DNA of 64,000 nt from Rhizobiaceae bacterium CPCC 101076 (lineage in GTDB: Bacteria; Pseudomonadota; Alphaproteobacteria; Rhizobiales; Methylopilaceae): contig QDFX01000013.1 of assembly GCA_003347645.1 (NCBI GenBank), positions 49,889 to 113,888 on the forward strand, in the 5' to 3' direction. The notes under the pieces were generated by a model. That model saw only the letters and a list, made by a program, of their open reading frames with translations. It did no database searches and was not told the origin of the DNA. Position 1 is the stretch's first letter. Every line of letters starts with the position of its first letter. Position numbers and translations under genes: made by a program. Below, piece after piece: positions 1-8,179 of this stretch.

Positions 1-26
1 GCGGCGGTTATGAGATATTTGGTCAT
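1..26 (-). CDS. 5' end of an unidentified gene running off the left edge
   Basis: Only the first eight codons are present, reading MTKYLITA on the minus strand. The start is supported by a purine-rich ribosome binding site (GGAGAGGG, about 4 bases before the ATG) at positions 31-45 on the plus strand. The product cannot be identified. It would be divergent from the metallopeptidase-like gene at 134, so positions 27-133 would hold both promoters. Confidence 0.45.
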
Positions 27-133
27 GGTTCCCTCTCCGGTAAATCCATGATTGAACAACGTGCGTATACGTTTCTGGTTTCGTGATGAGCTCCAGATTG
101 TAAATCGACTGACCGTGGAATGACTTCAAAAGA

Positions 134-565
134 ATGACCATGACGTCCACCAAGAGGGCCACCGAATGGGATGAGCGGCTGGCGCCATCACTGACGGATA
201 TCGAGGACCTCGCGAACCGCGCCTATGCGGAGTTGCCGGACGAATTCCGCCGACTGACGCTGGGCGTCGTGATCCGCGTCGAGGACTTCGCGACGCAGGA
301 CGTTCTCGACGAGTTGAAGATCGAGAGCGAGTTCGACCTGCTCGGCCTGTTCCAGGGCGTGGGGCTGGCGCATGACAGCGCCGCGCCGCAGACCGGGCGG
401 ATGCCGAACATGGTCTTCCTCTACCGCCGCCCGATCCTGGATTATTGGGCGGAGCACGAGGAGACACTCGGCCAGATCGTCACCCATGTGCTGGTGCACG
501 AGATTGGTCATCATTTCGGATTGTCCGACGAGGACATGGAAGAGATTGAAGCGGCGGCTGGATGA
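134..565 (+). CDS. Zincin-like metallopeptidase family protein (Possibl_zincin type)
   Basis: A 143-residue protein ending in a zinc-protease signature, HEIGHHFGLSD, at about residues 122-132. The two His and the Glu match the HExxH core, with a third possible ligand (Asp) nearby, as in the small minimal zincins formerly called DUF1025. There is no signal peptide, so it is cytosolic. The biological substrate of this family is not established. The ATG at 134 is followed two codons later by another ATG at 140, and neither has a strong ribosome binding site, so the start is uncertain by two residues. It lies upstream of leuD on the same strand, separated by a palindromic repeat pair. Confidence 0.85.
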   Translation: MTMTSTKRATEWDERLAPSLTDIEDLANRAYAELPDEFRRLTLGVVIRVEDFATQDVLDELKIESEFDLLGLFQGVGLAHDSAAPQTGRMPNMVFLYRRPILDYWAEHEETLGQIVTHVLVHEIGHHFGLSDEDMEEIEAAAG

Positions 566-575
566 AAAGGCCGCC

Positions 576-640
576 GTCCTCCGGCTCGACCGGAGGACCC
601 ATGCGACCCGGATATGGATCCTCCGGTCAAGCCGGAGGAT
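576..640. repeat. Family A palindromic repeat, two tandem hairpins
   Basis: Two perfect 9-bp inverted repeats lie back to back. GTCCTCCGG/CCGGAGGAC spans 576-584 and 590-598, and ATCCTCCGG/CCGGAGGAT spans 618-626 and 632-640. Each has a 5-base loop (CTCGA and TCAAG). A third member of the same family is at 21410-21437. The element fills the gap between the zincin gene and leuD and creates a false in-frame leuD extension beginning at 614. Confidence 0.85.
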
Positions 641-679
641 GACGGATATATAGAGACGGATGACGACGGAGAGAGCGAG

Positions 680-1285
680 ATGGAACCCTTCAAGACCCTG
701 ACCGGTGTCGCGGCGCCCCTGCCGCTGATCAATATCGACACCGACATGATCATCCCGAAGGAATATCTGAAGACGATCAAACGGACCGGCCTCGGCAAGG
801 GCCTGTTCGCCGAGATGCGCTTCGATCAGCAGGGCAATGAAAACCCGGATTTCGTGCTGAACAAGCCAGCCTATCGCAAAGCCGAGATCCTGGTGACGGG
901 CGAGAACTTCGGCTGCGGTTCTTCCCGCGAGCATGCTCCGTGGGCGCTGCTCGACTTCGGCATCCGCTGCGTGATCTCCACGTCTTTCGCGGACATTTTC
1001 TACAATAATTGCTTCCAGAACGGCATTCTGCCGATCAGGGTCTCGCCCGAAGAGCTGGAGAAGCTCATGGACGACGCCGAGCGCGGCGCCAACGCGACTC
1101 TGACCGTCGATCTGGAAGCGCAGGAAATCCGCGGCCCGGACGGCGGCTCGATCAAGTTCGACCTCGATCCCTTCCGCAAGCACTGCCTGCTGAACGGCCT
1201 CGATTCGATCGGCCTGACCATGCAAAAGGGCGAGACGATCTCGAGCTACGAGACGAAGGTCGGCGCGGAGCGGCCCTGGGCGTAA
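680..1285 (+). CDS. leuD: 3-isopropylmalate dehydratase small subunit
   Basis: LeuD is the swivelling small subunit that pairs with LeuC to isomerise 2-isopropylmalate to 3-isopropylmalate in leucine synthesis. The 201-residue product has the usual bacterial length and carries the aconitase-swivel signature [19 protein letters not shown], followed by [21 protein letters not shown]. The ATG at 680 is preceded by GGAGAG. A longer in-frame start at 614 is rejected because its 22 extra residues ([11 protein letters not shown]...) are the translated palindromic repeat. leuC is not in the window; leuB lies 1.3 kb downstream on the same strand, with a GNAT gene on the other strand between them. Confidence 0.97.
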   Translation: MEPFKTLTGVAAPLPLINIDTDMIIPKEYLKTIKRTGLGKGLFAEMRFDQQGNENPDFVLNKPAYRKAEILVTGENFGCGSSREHAPWALLDFGIRCVISTSFADIFYNNCFQNGILPIRVSPEELEKLMDDAERGANATLTVDLEAQEIRGPDGGSIKFDLDPFRKHCLLNGLDSIGLTMQKGETISSYETKVGAERPWA

Positions 1286-1286
1286 T

Positions 1287-1422
1287 CCCCTCTCCTGCGA
1301 AGCGGGAGAGGGGCGAGTTGCCGTCAGGCAACCGGGGTGAGGGCAAGCACGATGCTCGTTGTCGCCCTCACGCCCTCACCCGCTCGCTGCGCGAGTCGGC
1401 CTCTCCCATGAATGGGGGAGGC
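1287..1422. repeat. Family B intergenic repeat (CCTCTCC/GGAGAGG type)
   Basis: The element opens with a perfect 9-bp hairpin, CCCCTCTCC/GGAGAGGGG (1287-1295 and 1305-1313). It continues with GGGTGAGGGC-like and GCCCTCACCC-like arms and ends in CCTCTCCC...GGGGGAGG. The same modular layout recurs at 37167-37300, and a short piece at 5327-5355. It sits between the convergent genes leuD and the GNAT gene, so it could also act as a transcription end point, though there is no T-tract. Confidence 0.8.
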
Positions 1423-1423
1423 A

Positions 1424-2002
1424 TTAGCCGAGTCTCTCCTCCAGCCGCGCCTTCACGGCCGGCCATTCGTCTCTGATGATCGACAGCACGACGGAGTCGC
1501 GGCGCGACCCGTCCGGCTGGATCATATGGGCGCGGAGCACGCCTTCCTGCACCGCGCCGAGTTTCTTCACCGCCGCCTGGCTGCGCAGATTCGCGTGGTG
1601 GATCTTGAACTGGACGCGGCGAGCGCCCCAGTCCTCGAAGGCGTGGGTCAGGAGGAGCAGCTTCGCCTCCGGATTAACCCGCGTTCCCCAGACCTCCGGG
1701 ATGTACCAGGTGTAGCCGAGCTCAAGCCGCTTATGCGTGGCGTCGATCTCGAACAGGCGGGACATGCCGAGCACGCGGCAGGTCGCCTTCTCGATGACGA
1801 CGAACGAGACGGCCTCGCCATCCGCCATTGCTTTCCGGGCGGTATCCAAATAGGTCGCGGTGTCGCCGCGCACCGAATAACCCCAGATGCGCTCATCGCT
1901 CGCGGCCTCGGTGAGGCCGGGGATGTGGCTGTCGTCCAGCGGTTCAAGGCGGATCGTCTGTCCCTCGAGCGGGACGGCGGCGGGCAGGTCTGACGCGGGC
2001 AT
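1424..2002 (-). CDS. GNAT family N-acetyltransferase (RimJ/RimL-like)
   Basis: About 192 residues in the RimJ/RimL-like branch of the GNAT fold. The start region reads LEGQTIRLEPLDDSHIPGL, and the later VNPEAKLLLLTHAFEDWGARRVQFKI and NLRSQAAVKKLGAVQEG segments are typical of the acetyl-CoA-binding half. The acceptor substrate cannot be predicted. I chose the ATG at 2002 because the 21 residues before it (from an ATG at 2065) are Arg-rich and unlike the family; neither start has a good ribosome binding site. It is convergent with leuD and divergent from the RidA-type gene. Confidence 0.85.
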   Translation of the reverse strand: MPASDLPAAVPLEGQTIRLEPLDDSHIPGLTEAASDERIWGYSVRGDTATYLDTARKAMADGEAVSFVVIEKATCRVLGMSRLFEIDATHKRLELGYTWYIPEVWGTRVNPEAKLLLLTHAFEDWGARRVQFKIHHANLRSQAAVKKLGAVQEGVLRAHMIQPDGSRRDSVVLSIIRDEWPAVKARLEERLG

Positions 2003-2099
2003 GCGGCGTCGTACCACCGTCACGCGGCGGCGGACAGTGCTTGCCTCCGCGACCGGAATGCGCATGGTGCGCGCGACTTAACGTGACAGCGAGCTTGCA

Positions 2100-2486
2100 A
2101 TGACCCGCCGCCTCATCTCCTCCGGTTCCGATTTCGAGAAGATCGCCGGCTATTCCCGCGCCGTCGTCCAGGGCGATTGGGTGTTCGTCGCCGGCACGAC
2201 CGGTTACGACCCGGTGACCAAGGCGATGCCGGAGAGCGTTGAGGAACAGGTCCGCAATTGCTTCGCGACGATCGATAAGGCGCTGAGAGAGGCGGGGTCG
2301 AGCCTCGCCGACGCCGTCCGTACCCAATATTTCGTGACGAGCCGCGAGGATGCCGAGAAGGCGTTTCCGGTGATCGGCGAATTCCTCGGCGACATCCGCC
2401 CCGCCGCCGGCATCTATGTCGTCTCGGGTCTTTATCGTCCCGAGATGAAGATCGAGATCGAGCTGACCGCGCTGAAGCGCGCCTGA
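2100..2486 (+). CDS. RidA (YjgF/YER057c/UK114) family protein
   Basis: A 128-residue protein with the chorismate-mutase-like RidA fold: [14 protein letters not shown], then [21 protein letters not shown], and the C-terminal [25 protein letters not shown]. RidA proper hydrolyses reactive enamine/imine intermediates using an Arg near residue 105. This protein lacks the exact RidA signature, so it belongs to one of the other Rid subfamilies, and its deaminase activity is uncertain. It lies 97 bases upstream of leuB on the same strand and may share its transcript. Confidence 0.88.
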   Translation: MTRRLISSGSDFEKIAGYSRAVVQGDWVFVAGTTGYDPVTKAMPESVEEQVRNCFATIDKALREAGSSLADAVRTQYFVTSREDAEKAFPVIGEFLGDIRPAAGIYVVSGLYRPEMKIEIELTALKRA

Positions 2487-2583
2487 TCCAGGTCAAACGG
2501 ATTCCTTGAAAACCGCCCCCCGTTTCGCTACGGGGAACGCGAAATTCCTTCTTTTCCCAAGCACTTTCCGGGGACACGAACAT

Positions 2584-3696
2584 ATGGCCACGCACAAGCT
2601 TCTCCTTTTGCCGGGCGACGGCATCGGCGTCGAAGTCATGCAGGAAGTGAAGAAGCTCATCGCCTGGCTCGAAAAGCGCGGCGTTGCGAGCTTCGCCCTC
2701 GAAGAGGACCTCGTCGGCGGTGCGGCCTACGATGCGCACAAAGTGTCGATCACCGACGCCGCGATGGCGCGCGCGAACGCGGCAGACGCGATCATCTTCG
2801 GCGCCGTCGGCGGCCCGAAATGGGACAATGTCGTCTATGAACAGCGGCCCGAGGCCGGCCTGTTGCGCCTGCGCAAGGAACTCGATCTGTTCGCCAATCT
2901 GCGTCCGGCGATCGTTTATCCAGCGCTGGCCGACTCGTCCTCGCTCAAGCGTGAGATCGTCGAAGGTCTCGACATCCTGATCGTCCGCGAGCTGACGGGC
3001 GGCACCTATTTCGGCGAGCCCAAGGAAATCGTGACGCTGGAGAACGGCCAGCAGCGCGCGGTGGACACGCAGGTCTATACGACGAGCGAAATCGAACGCA
3101 TCGCGAGCGTCGCCTTCGAACTGGCGCGCGTCCGTAAGAACCTCGTCCACTCGGCCGAGAAGCGCAACGTGATGAAGTCGGGACTCCTGTGGAATCAGGT
3201 CGTGACCCGCACCCACGCCGCGAAGTTCCCGGACGTGAAGCTCGAGCACATCTTGGCCGACAACTGCGCGATGCAGCTCGTCCGTAACCCGAAGCAGTTC
3301 GACGTTCTCGTCACCGACAATCTTTTCGGCGACATCCTGTCGGACGCAGCCTCGATGCTGACGGGTTCGCTCGGAATGCTGCCCTCCGCCTCACTCGGCG
3401 CCGAGGACCGGGCTACCGGCAAGCGCAAGGCGATGTACGAACCGGTCCACGGCTCGGCCCCGGACATCACCGGCAAGGGCCTCGCCAATCCGATCGCGCA
3501 GATCGGCTCGTTCGGGATGGCGCTGCGCTATTCGCTCGGTCTGGTCGAAGTTGCCGACGCGATTGAGCGTTCGATCGCCCGCGTCCTCCAGCAGGGTCAC
3601 CGCACGGCCGACATCGCGGCGCTCGGCGAAAAGACGATCAGCACGACCGAAATGGGCGACGCGATCATCGCCGCGCTGGACCGCGAACTGGCCTGA
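2584..3696 (+). CDS. leuB: 3-isopropylmalate dehydrogenase
   Basis: LeuB is the NAD-dependent oxidative decarboxylase of leucine synthesis, cytosolic and dimeric. The 370-residue product starts [15 protein letters not shown] and contains [43 protein letters not shown] and [16 protein letters not shown], all hallmarks of the isopropylmalate/isocitrate dehydrogenase family. The ATG at 2584 is preceded by GGGGAC. An upstream in-frame ATG at 2506 would add 26 atypical residues and is rejected. A strong intrinsic terminator follows 18 bases after the stop. Confidence 0.98.
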   Translation: MATHKLLLLPGDGIGVEVMQEVKKLIAWLEKRGVASFALEEDLVGGAAYDAHKVSITDAAMARANAADAIIFGAVGGPKWDNVVYEQRPEAGLLRLRKELDLFANLRPAIVYPALADSSSLKREIVEGLDILIVRELTGGTYFGEPKEIVTLENGQQRAVDTQVYTTSEIERIASVAFELARVRKNLVHSAEKRNVMKSGLLWNQVVTRTHAAKFPDVKLEHILADNCAMQLVRNPKQFDVLVTDNLFGDILSDAASMLTGSLGMLPSASLGAEDRATGKRKAMYEPVHGSAPDITGKGLANPIAQIGSFGMALRYSLGLVEVADAIERSIARVLQQGHRTADIAALGEKTISTTEMGDAIIAALDRELA

Positions 3697-3713
3697 GCCT
3701 TCGCCGATAAAAC

Positions 3714-3750
3714 AAAAACCCGGACGGCCACGCCGATCCGGGTTTTTTTA
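3714..3750 (+). terminator. Intrinsic terminator after leuB
   Basis: ACCCGGA (3718-3724) pairs with TCCGGGT (3737-3743) and a run of seven T follows (3743-3749). An A-rich stretch on the 5' side makes it potentially bidirectional, which suits the convergent small gene ending at 3789. Confidence 0.88.
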
Positions 3751-3788
3751 TTGTCTCGATGGTTTCGGACCGAAGTCCGGAACGGAGA

Positions 3789-4091
3789 TTACTTGATGCG
3801 GTCGGGCGCGCGCAGAACGTACTGGCCGCGGCTGTCCGGCAGGTAGAACGGGTCCGGCAGCGGGAAGGTCTGGAAGCCTTCGACGCCCGAATAGTTCGGC
3901 GAGCCGTAGGTCGTGTTGAGCGGCGACACTGCCATATCGCGCAACGTCTGCGGACGGACCTTGTTGCCCGGATCGAGATAGGAGCGCGGCGTGATGGTCA
4001 CGCGGACGCCCGGCAGGTTCGGATCTTCCTGAGCGAAGGCGGGTGCTGCGACCGTGGCGGCGGCCACGGCGGCGAGGATGAACAAACGCAT
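3789..4091 (-). CDS. Small exported hypothetical protein (100 aa)
   Basis: Begins with a textbook Sec signal peptide, MRLFILAAVAAATVAAPAFA, with cleavage expected after AFA. About 80 mature residues follow, rich in Pro, Asp and Tyr (PLPDPFYLPDSRGQYVLRAPDRIK at the C-terminus). The ATG at 4091 has an excellent ribosome binding site (GGAGG, 7 bases away). I do not recognise a domain. It is convergent with leuB and divergent from asd. It is probably a periplasmic protein of unknown role. Confidence 0.85.
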   Translation of the reverse strand: MRLFILAAVAAATVAAPAFAQEDPNLPGVRVTITPRSYLDPGNKVRPQTLRDMAVSPLNTTYGSPNYSGVEGFQTFPLPDPFYLPDSRGQYVLRAPDRIK

Positions 4092-4289
4092 TGGGGTGCC
4101 TCCGGCACGAAGCGGATTCTCTTGGCCTTCAATGTCCACCCGACAAGAAGGTTCCGCAAGAGCCAAACTGCAACAGAGTTCCTGAATTGCGTTTTCGGAA
4201 GATTCGCTTAAATGACCGTCACGGTCGCTCAGGGACCGTCGACGTTTCCACCGGCCTATGACGCCGGCCTGAGCTTTCTGGAGCAAACC

Positions 4290-5315
4290 ATGGGTTATCG
4301 AGTCGCCGTCGTCGGCGCCACGGGTAATGTGGGCCGCGAAATGCTGAACATCCTCGACGAGCGGGAATTCCCGGTCGACGAGTTGATCCCCCTCGCCTCG
4401 CGCCGGTCGCAGGGCACCGAGGTGTCCTTCGGCGACAAGACGCTCAAATGCCAGACACTCGACACGTTCGACTTCTCCAAGACCGACATCTGCCTGATGT
4501 CGGCCGGCGGAGACGTCTCCAAGGAATGGTCGCCGAGGATCGCCGCGCAGGGCGCGGTCGTCATCGATAATTCGTCGGCCTTCCGTTACGACCAGGACGT
4601 TCCGCTGATCGTGCCTGAAGTGAACGCCGACGCGATTTCCGGCTACACCAAGAAGGGCATCATCGCCAATCCGAACTGCTCGACCGCGCAGCTCGTCGTC
4701 GCGCTGAAGCCGCTGCACGACGCGGCCAAGATCCTTCGCGTCGTCGTCTCGACCTACCAGTCGGTGTCGGGCGCCGGCAAGGAAGGCATGGACGAACTGT
4801 GGAACCAGACCAAGGGCATCTACGTGAACGACGCCGCCGAGGCGAAGAAGTTCTCGAAGCAGATCGCCTTCAACGTCATTCCGCACATCGACGTCTTCAT
4901 GGACGACGGCTACACCAAGGAAGAGTGGAAGGTGATGGTCGAGACCAAGAAGATCCTCGATCCGAAGATCAAGCTGACCTGCACCGCCGTGCGCGTGCCG
5001 GTCTTCGTCGGCCATTCGGAAGCGGTGAACATCGAGTTCGAGCGTCCGATCTCCGCCGACGAAGCGCGTGACATCCTCCGCGAGGCGCCGGGAATTCTCG
5101 TCGTCGACAAGCGCGAGCCGGGCGGTTACGTGACGCCGATAGAGTGCGTCGGCGATTACGCGACCTTCGTGTCCCGCATCCGCGAGGACTTCACGGTCGA
5201 GAATGGCCTGTCGCTGTGGGTCGTCTCGGACAATCTCCGCAAGGGCGCGGCACTGAATGCGGTTCAGATCGCCGAAAGCCTGATCAATCGCGGCTTCCTG
5301 AAGAAGGCGGCTTAA
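4290..5315 (+). CDS. asd: Aspartate-semialdehyde dehydrogenase
   Basis: Reduces aspartyl-4-phosphate to aspartate semialdehyde, the branch point for lysine/diaminopimelate, threonine and methionine. The 341-residue product has the NADP-binding VVGATGNVGREML at its N-terminus and the catalytic cysteine (about residue 130) in IANPNCSTAQL. The substrate-binding segment FVGHSEAVNIEFE follows. The ATG at 4290 is preceded by TGGAG; an upstream in-frame start at 4212 would add 26 unrelated residues. A short family B repeat follows the stop. Confidence 0.98.
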   Translation: MGYRVAVVGATGNVGREMLNILDEREFPVDELIPLASRRSQGTEVSFGDKTLKCQTLDTFDFSKTDICLMSAGGDVSKEWSPRIAAQGAVVIDNSSAFRYDQDVPLIVPEVNADAISGYTKKGIIANPNCSTAQLVVALKPLHDAAKILRVVVSTYQSVSGAGKEGMDELWNQTKGIYVNDAAEAKKFSKQIAFNVIPHIDVFMDDGYTKEEWKVMVETKKILDPKIKLTCTAVRVPVFVGHSEAVNIEFERPISADEARDILREAPGILVVDKREPGGYVTPIECVGDYATFVSRIREDFTVENGLSLWVVSDNLRKGAALNAVQIAESLINRGFLKKAA

Positions 5316-5326
5316 GGGCCACTCGT

Positions 5327-5355
5327 ATCCTCTCCCCGCTCACTGGGGGGAGGAT
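5327..5355. repeat. Short family B hairpin after asd
   Basis: An imperfect hairpin pairing ATCCTCTCCCC with GGGGGGAGGAT around a short loop (GCTCACT). It resembles the terminal arms of the larger elements at 1287 and 37167. It lies between asd and the 71-residue gene and ends about 8 bases before that gene's ribosome binding site. Confidence 0.65.
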
Positions 5356-5375
5356 TTGCCTGTTCCGGAGACACC

Positions 5376-5591
5376 ATGGACGCGAGTGAGGCTTCGCGCC
5401 TCAAGGCGCATCTCGACGAGGCGATCAAGCAATTGTCAGCGGCGATAGCCGTCGCGAGCGAAGTCGGCTCAGCAGCCGAAGTCCTCTCGATCAAAAGGTC
5501 CTTGGGCGACCTCATAGCCCGTGTCGACGCCCTGCTTGTCGGCAAGATCTATTCCGAGCATCCGGATTTGGACGACCTGCGCGGAAAATAA
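5376..5591 (+). CDS. Small hypothetical protein (71 aa), helical
   Basis: A short acidic protein predicted to be almost wholly alpha-helical (SRLKAHLDEAIKQLSAAIAVA... and SIKRSLGDLIARVDALL). The ATG is preceded by CGGAG at a good spacing, and the composition looks coding. I do not recognise the family. It lies 60 bases after asd on the same strand and could be co-transcribed. It is convergent with the carbonic anhydrase gene, with only 7 bases between the stops. Confidence 0.7.
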   Translation: MDASEASRLKAHLDEAIKQLSAAIAVASEVGSAAEVLSIKRSLGDLIARVDALLVGKIYSEHPDLDDLRGK

Positions 5592-5598
5592 GTGCGCC

Positions 5599-6240
5599 TC
5601 ACTCCGCCGCCGCCAGCGCCGGACCGAAACTCCCGGTCTCTTCGTCCAGGATATTCAGGTTGCCGTTCGAGATATCGAGATGCGCGCCGTGGATCGACAG
5701 CATTCCCTCCGTCTCGCGCCGCTGGATTTCAGGGAAGGTGCGCAGGTTGCGGATCGACATCCGGATCGCTGCCTCCTCGACCGCCTGCTCGAGTGCCCTG
5801 CCGGTCAGGCCCGGATTGCGGGCGAGCGCGTCTTCCTTGGTTCCCTCGATCAGATCCATCCAGGGGCCGATGAACTCGCCGCGCGAGCCCTCGCTGGCGT
5901 TCAGATAGGCCTTCACGCCGCCACACTGCGAATGGCCCATGACGACGATGTGGGGCACCGACAGGCCGTGCAGAGCGAATTCGATCGCCGCCGACGTGCC
6001 GTGTTGCTTGCCGTCCGGCCGGAACGGCGGAATAACGTTCGCGACGTTGCGGACGACGAACAATTCGCCAAGGCCGGCCGAGAAGATCGTCTCGGGTGAC
6101 ACGCGGCTGTCGCAGCAGCCGACGATCAGCGCCGACGGCGCCTGGCCTAGGGCGGCGAGCTGGGCAAGACGTCCACGGGTCTCGGGCAGGGCCGAGGCGC
6201 GCCAGATTCGGTAGCCGTCGGCAAGCGTTCTTGGAAGCAT
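5599..6240 (-). CDS. Beta-class carbonic anhydrase
   Basis: Reversible hydration of CO2. The 213-residue product carries the beta-class zinc-site motifs CCDSRV (about residues 42-47) and HSQCGG (about 102-107), which supply the Cys-His-Cys ligands and the Asp-Arg dyad. The start at 6240 has an AGGAG ribosome binding site; the longer frame from 6321 adds 27 residues unlike the family. There is no signal peptide, so it is cytosolic. It may supply bicarbonate to carboxylases. Confidence 0.95.
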   Translation of the reverse strand: MLPRTLADGYRIWRASALPETRGRLAQLAALGQAPSALIVGCCDSRVSPETIFSAGLGELFVVRNVANVIPPFRPDGKQHGTSAAIEFALHGLSVPHIVVMGHSQCGGVKAYLNASEGSRGEFIGPWMDLIEGTKEDALARNPGLTGRALEQAVEEAAIRMSIRNLRTFPEIQRRETEGMLSIHGAHLDISNGNLNILDEETGSFGPALAAAE

Positions 6241-6368
6241 CCGAAAAATCTCCTGCGCCGTCCTAGAACAAGGAATGCGGCGCGGTCCAGACCCGGCCGC
6301 GTGAATGCAAATCGAATTCAAATCATCCCTTGGCAGGGTTGAGACAGCGTGGTTAGGTCCGCGGCATC

Positions 6369-7277
6369 ATGCAAGATACCCGTCCCCGCCGCAGCGCCCT
6401 CTACATGCCCGGTTCGAACAGCAGGGCACTCGAAAAGGGCAAGACCCTCCCGGTCGACACCCTGATCTTCGATCTCGAGGATTCCGTCGCCGACGAGGTG
6501 AAGGAAAAGGCGCGGGACCAGGTGGTGGAGACGATTCGCAAACGCGGTTTCGGCCATCGCGAAGTGGTGATGCGGGTGAATGCTGCGCGCACCGCCTTCT
6601 TCGAGGAGGACATGACGGCCGCCGTTGCCGCCCGCCCGGACGCGGTACTGCTCAGCAAGGTCGAATCAACCGCCGAGATCTACGCCGCCGAGCGCCATCT
6701 GCGCGGCCGGCCGGAGACGCAGGGCATCTCGCTCTGGGCCATGGTCGAGACCGCGCGCGGGCTGATCGACATCGACGAGATCGCAGCCTCGGTGAAGAAG
6801 CCGGAAGGCCACCGCCTGCGCGGGCTCGTTCTCGGCACCAACGACATCATCCGCGAGACGCGGGTGAAGCCCGGTCCGGACCGGCTCCCGGTCCTCGCCT
6901 GGGTCAGCCGCGCCGTGCTCGCGGCCCGCGCTTCGGGTCTGTTCATCCTCGACGGCGTCTACAACGAGTTCACCGATCTCGAGGGCTTCGAGGCGGAATG
7001 CGCCCAGGGGCGCGCGTTCGGCATCGACGGCAAGACGGTCATCCATCCCTGTCAGGTCGAGATCGCCAACCGTCTCTACGGGCCGAGCCCGGAAGAGATC
7101 GCCGACGCGAAGGCGGTGATCGCGGCGTTCGAGAAGCCAGAGAATCACGACAAGGGCGTGCTGGCGCTGAACGGCCGGATGATCGAGCGGATGCATATCG
7201 AAATGGCCAAACGGACCCTCGATATTGCAGGGCAGATACGCGCACAGAGCATGACGCCGGAACCTGCTCCAATATGA
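6369..7277 (+). CDS. CoA ester lyase of the HpcH/HpaI (CitE-like) family
   Basis: A 302-residue TIM-barrel lyase with RRSALYMPGSNSRALEK, the metal and CoA region LIFDLEDSVADEVKEKAR, then the catalytic-site segments VMRVNA, WAMVETARGLIDI and GTNDI. It ends with the family's IDGKTVIHPCQVEIAN. Members cleave or form (S)-citramalyl-CoA, malyl-CoA or 3-hydroxy-3-methylglutaryl-type CoA esters; the exact substrate cannot be read from sequence. It sits directly upstream of sdhC, so its product may feed the TCA cycle. No strong ribosome binding site precedes the ATG. Confidence 0.88.
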   Translation: MQDTRPRRSALYMPGSNSRALEKGKTLPVDTLIFDLEDSVADEVKEKARDQVVETIRKRGFGHREVVMRVNAARTAFFEEDMTAAVAARPDAVLLSKVESTAEIYAAERHLRGRPETQGISLWAMVETARGLIDIDEIAASVKKPEGHRLRGLVLGTNDIIRETRVKPGPDRLPVLAWVSRAVLAARASGLFILDGVYNEFTDLEGFEAECAQGRAFGIDGKTVIHPCQVEIANRLYGPSPEEIADAKAVIAAFEKPENHDKGVLALNGRMIERMHIEMAKRTLDIAGQIRAQSMTPEPAPI

Positions 7278-7385
7278 GGCGCTTTGCCTAGGCGCCGGCT
7301 GGGGGTCGGACCTGCGCTGCGTGACATTGCCACATTGATAGGCATGGGCTAACCAAGCTCCAGGACCCCCTCGTGGATCAAGCCA

Positions 7386-7793
7386 ATGGCTGACGCCCGC
7401 TTTGCGAGACGGTTGCCGGAGCGGCCGCTCTCGCCGCACCTGCAAATCTACCGTTTCACCTGGACCATGGCGATGTCGATCGCCCACCGCGTCAGCGGTG
7501 CCGCGGCCTATTTCGCCGCGCCTCTTCTCGTTCTCTGGCTTCTTGCGGCAGCCCAGGGCCCGGAAGCCTATGCCACCCTCTCCGGCATCTACGGCTCCTG
7601 GTTCGGCATCATCGTCCTGATCGGCGTGAGCTGGGCCGTGATCCATCACTCGATCGGCGGCGTGCGCCACATGGTGTGGGACGCGACGATCGGGATGGAC
7701 AGAAGGTCCCGCACGCTCTGGGCCCAGGGCACCCTCGCCGGCTCGGTCCTCCTGACCGCGCTCGTCTGGCTCGCCGTCCTGATCTGGAGCTGA
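7386..7793 (+). CDS. sdhC: Succinate dehydrogenase cytochrome b556 subunit
   Basis: Membrane anchor of respiratory complex II. The 135-residue product has the RPLSPHLQIY entry motif, the quinone-site segment SIAHRVSGAA, three transmembrane helices, and the haem-ligand His in HHSIGGVRHMVWD. Its stop is one base before the sdhD ATG, and sdhA and sdhB follow, forming a compact four-gene operon. The 108 bases upstream after the CitE-like gene probably hold a promoter. Confidence 0.96.
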   Translation: MADARFARRLPERPLSPHLQIYRFTWTMAMSIAHRVSGAAAYFAAPLLVLWLLAAAQGPEAYATLSGIYGSWFGIIVLIGVSWAVIHHSIGGVRHMVWDATIGMDRRSRTLWAQGTLAGSVLLTALVWLAVLIWS

Positions 7794-7794
7794 G

Positions 7795-8175
7795 ATGGTC
7801 GTCCGTTCCCGCTTCGCCCAAGTCCGCGGACACGGCTCCGCCCGTTCGGGCGCCGCCGAACACTGGCGGATGAAGCTGACCTCCTATGCGCTTCTGCCGC
7901 TGACCCTGTTCCTGATCGGCCTTGTCGTCGCATTGGCGGGCGAGGAGCATCCGACCATCGCCGCGACGCTCGGCCAGCCCTACGTGGCGCTGCCGCTGTT
8001 CTTCTTCGTGTTCGTCAACGCCGTCCATATGCGGCTGGGGATGAGCGAGATAATCGAGGACTACGTGCATTCCAAGCTCTGGAAGACGGCGGCCGTGGCC
8101 GGAAACATCTTCTTCTCCTATGCCACCGCCGCGGCGGCGGCCTTCGCCCTGCTGAAGCTGAGCATCGGAGTCTGA
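7795..8175 (+). CDS. sdhD: Succinate dehydrogenase hydrophobic membrane anchor subunit
   Basis: Second membrane anchor of complex II, 126 residues. It opens with the family's [16 protein letters not shown] motif, which supports the ATG at 7795 rather than an internal Met. Three hydrophobic helices follow, with the conserved [16 protein letters not shown] containing a candidate haem-ligand His and quinone-site residues. It starts one base after the sdhC stop, indicating translational coupling. Confidence 0.95.
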   Translation: MVVRSRFAQVRGHGSARSGAAEHWRMKLTSYALLPLTLFLIGLVVALAGEEHPTIAATLGQPYVALPLFFFVFVNAVHMRLGMSEIIEDYVHSKLWKTAAVAGNIFFSYATAAAAAFALLKLSIGV

Positions 8176-8179
8176 CCGG

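Noticed and set aside
614..679. Upstream extension of leuD starting at 614
   Set aside because: The extra residues are the translation of a palindromic repeat also found elsewhere, and the ATG at 680 has the ribosome binding site.
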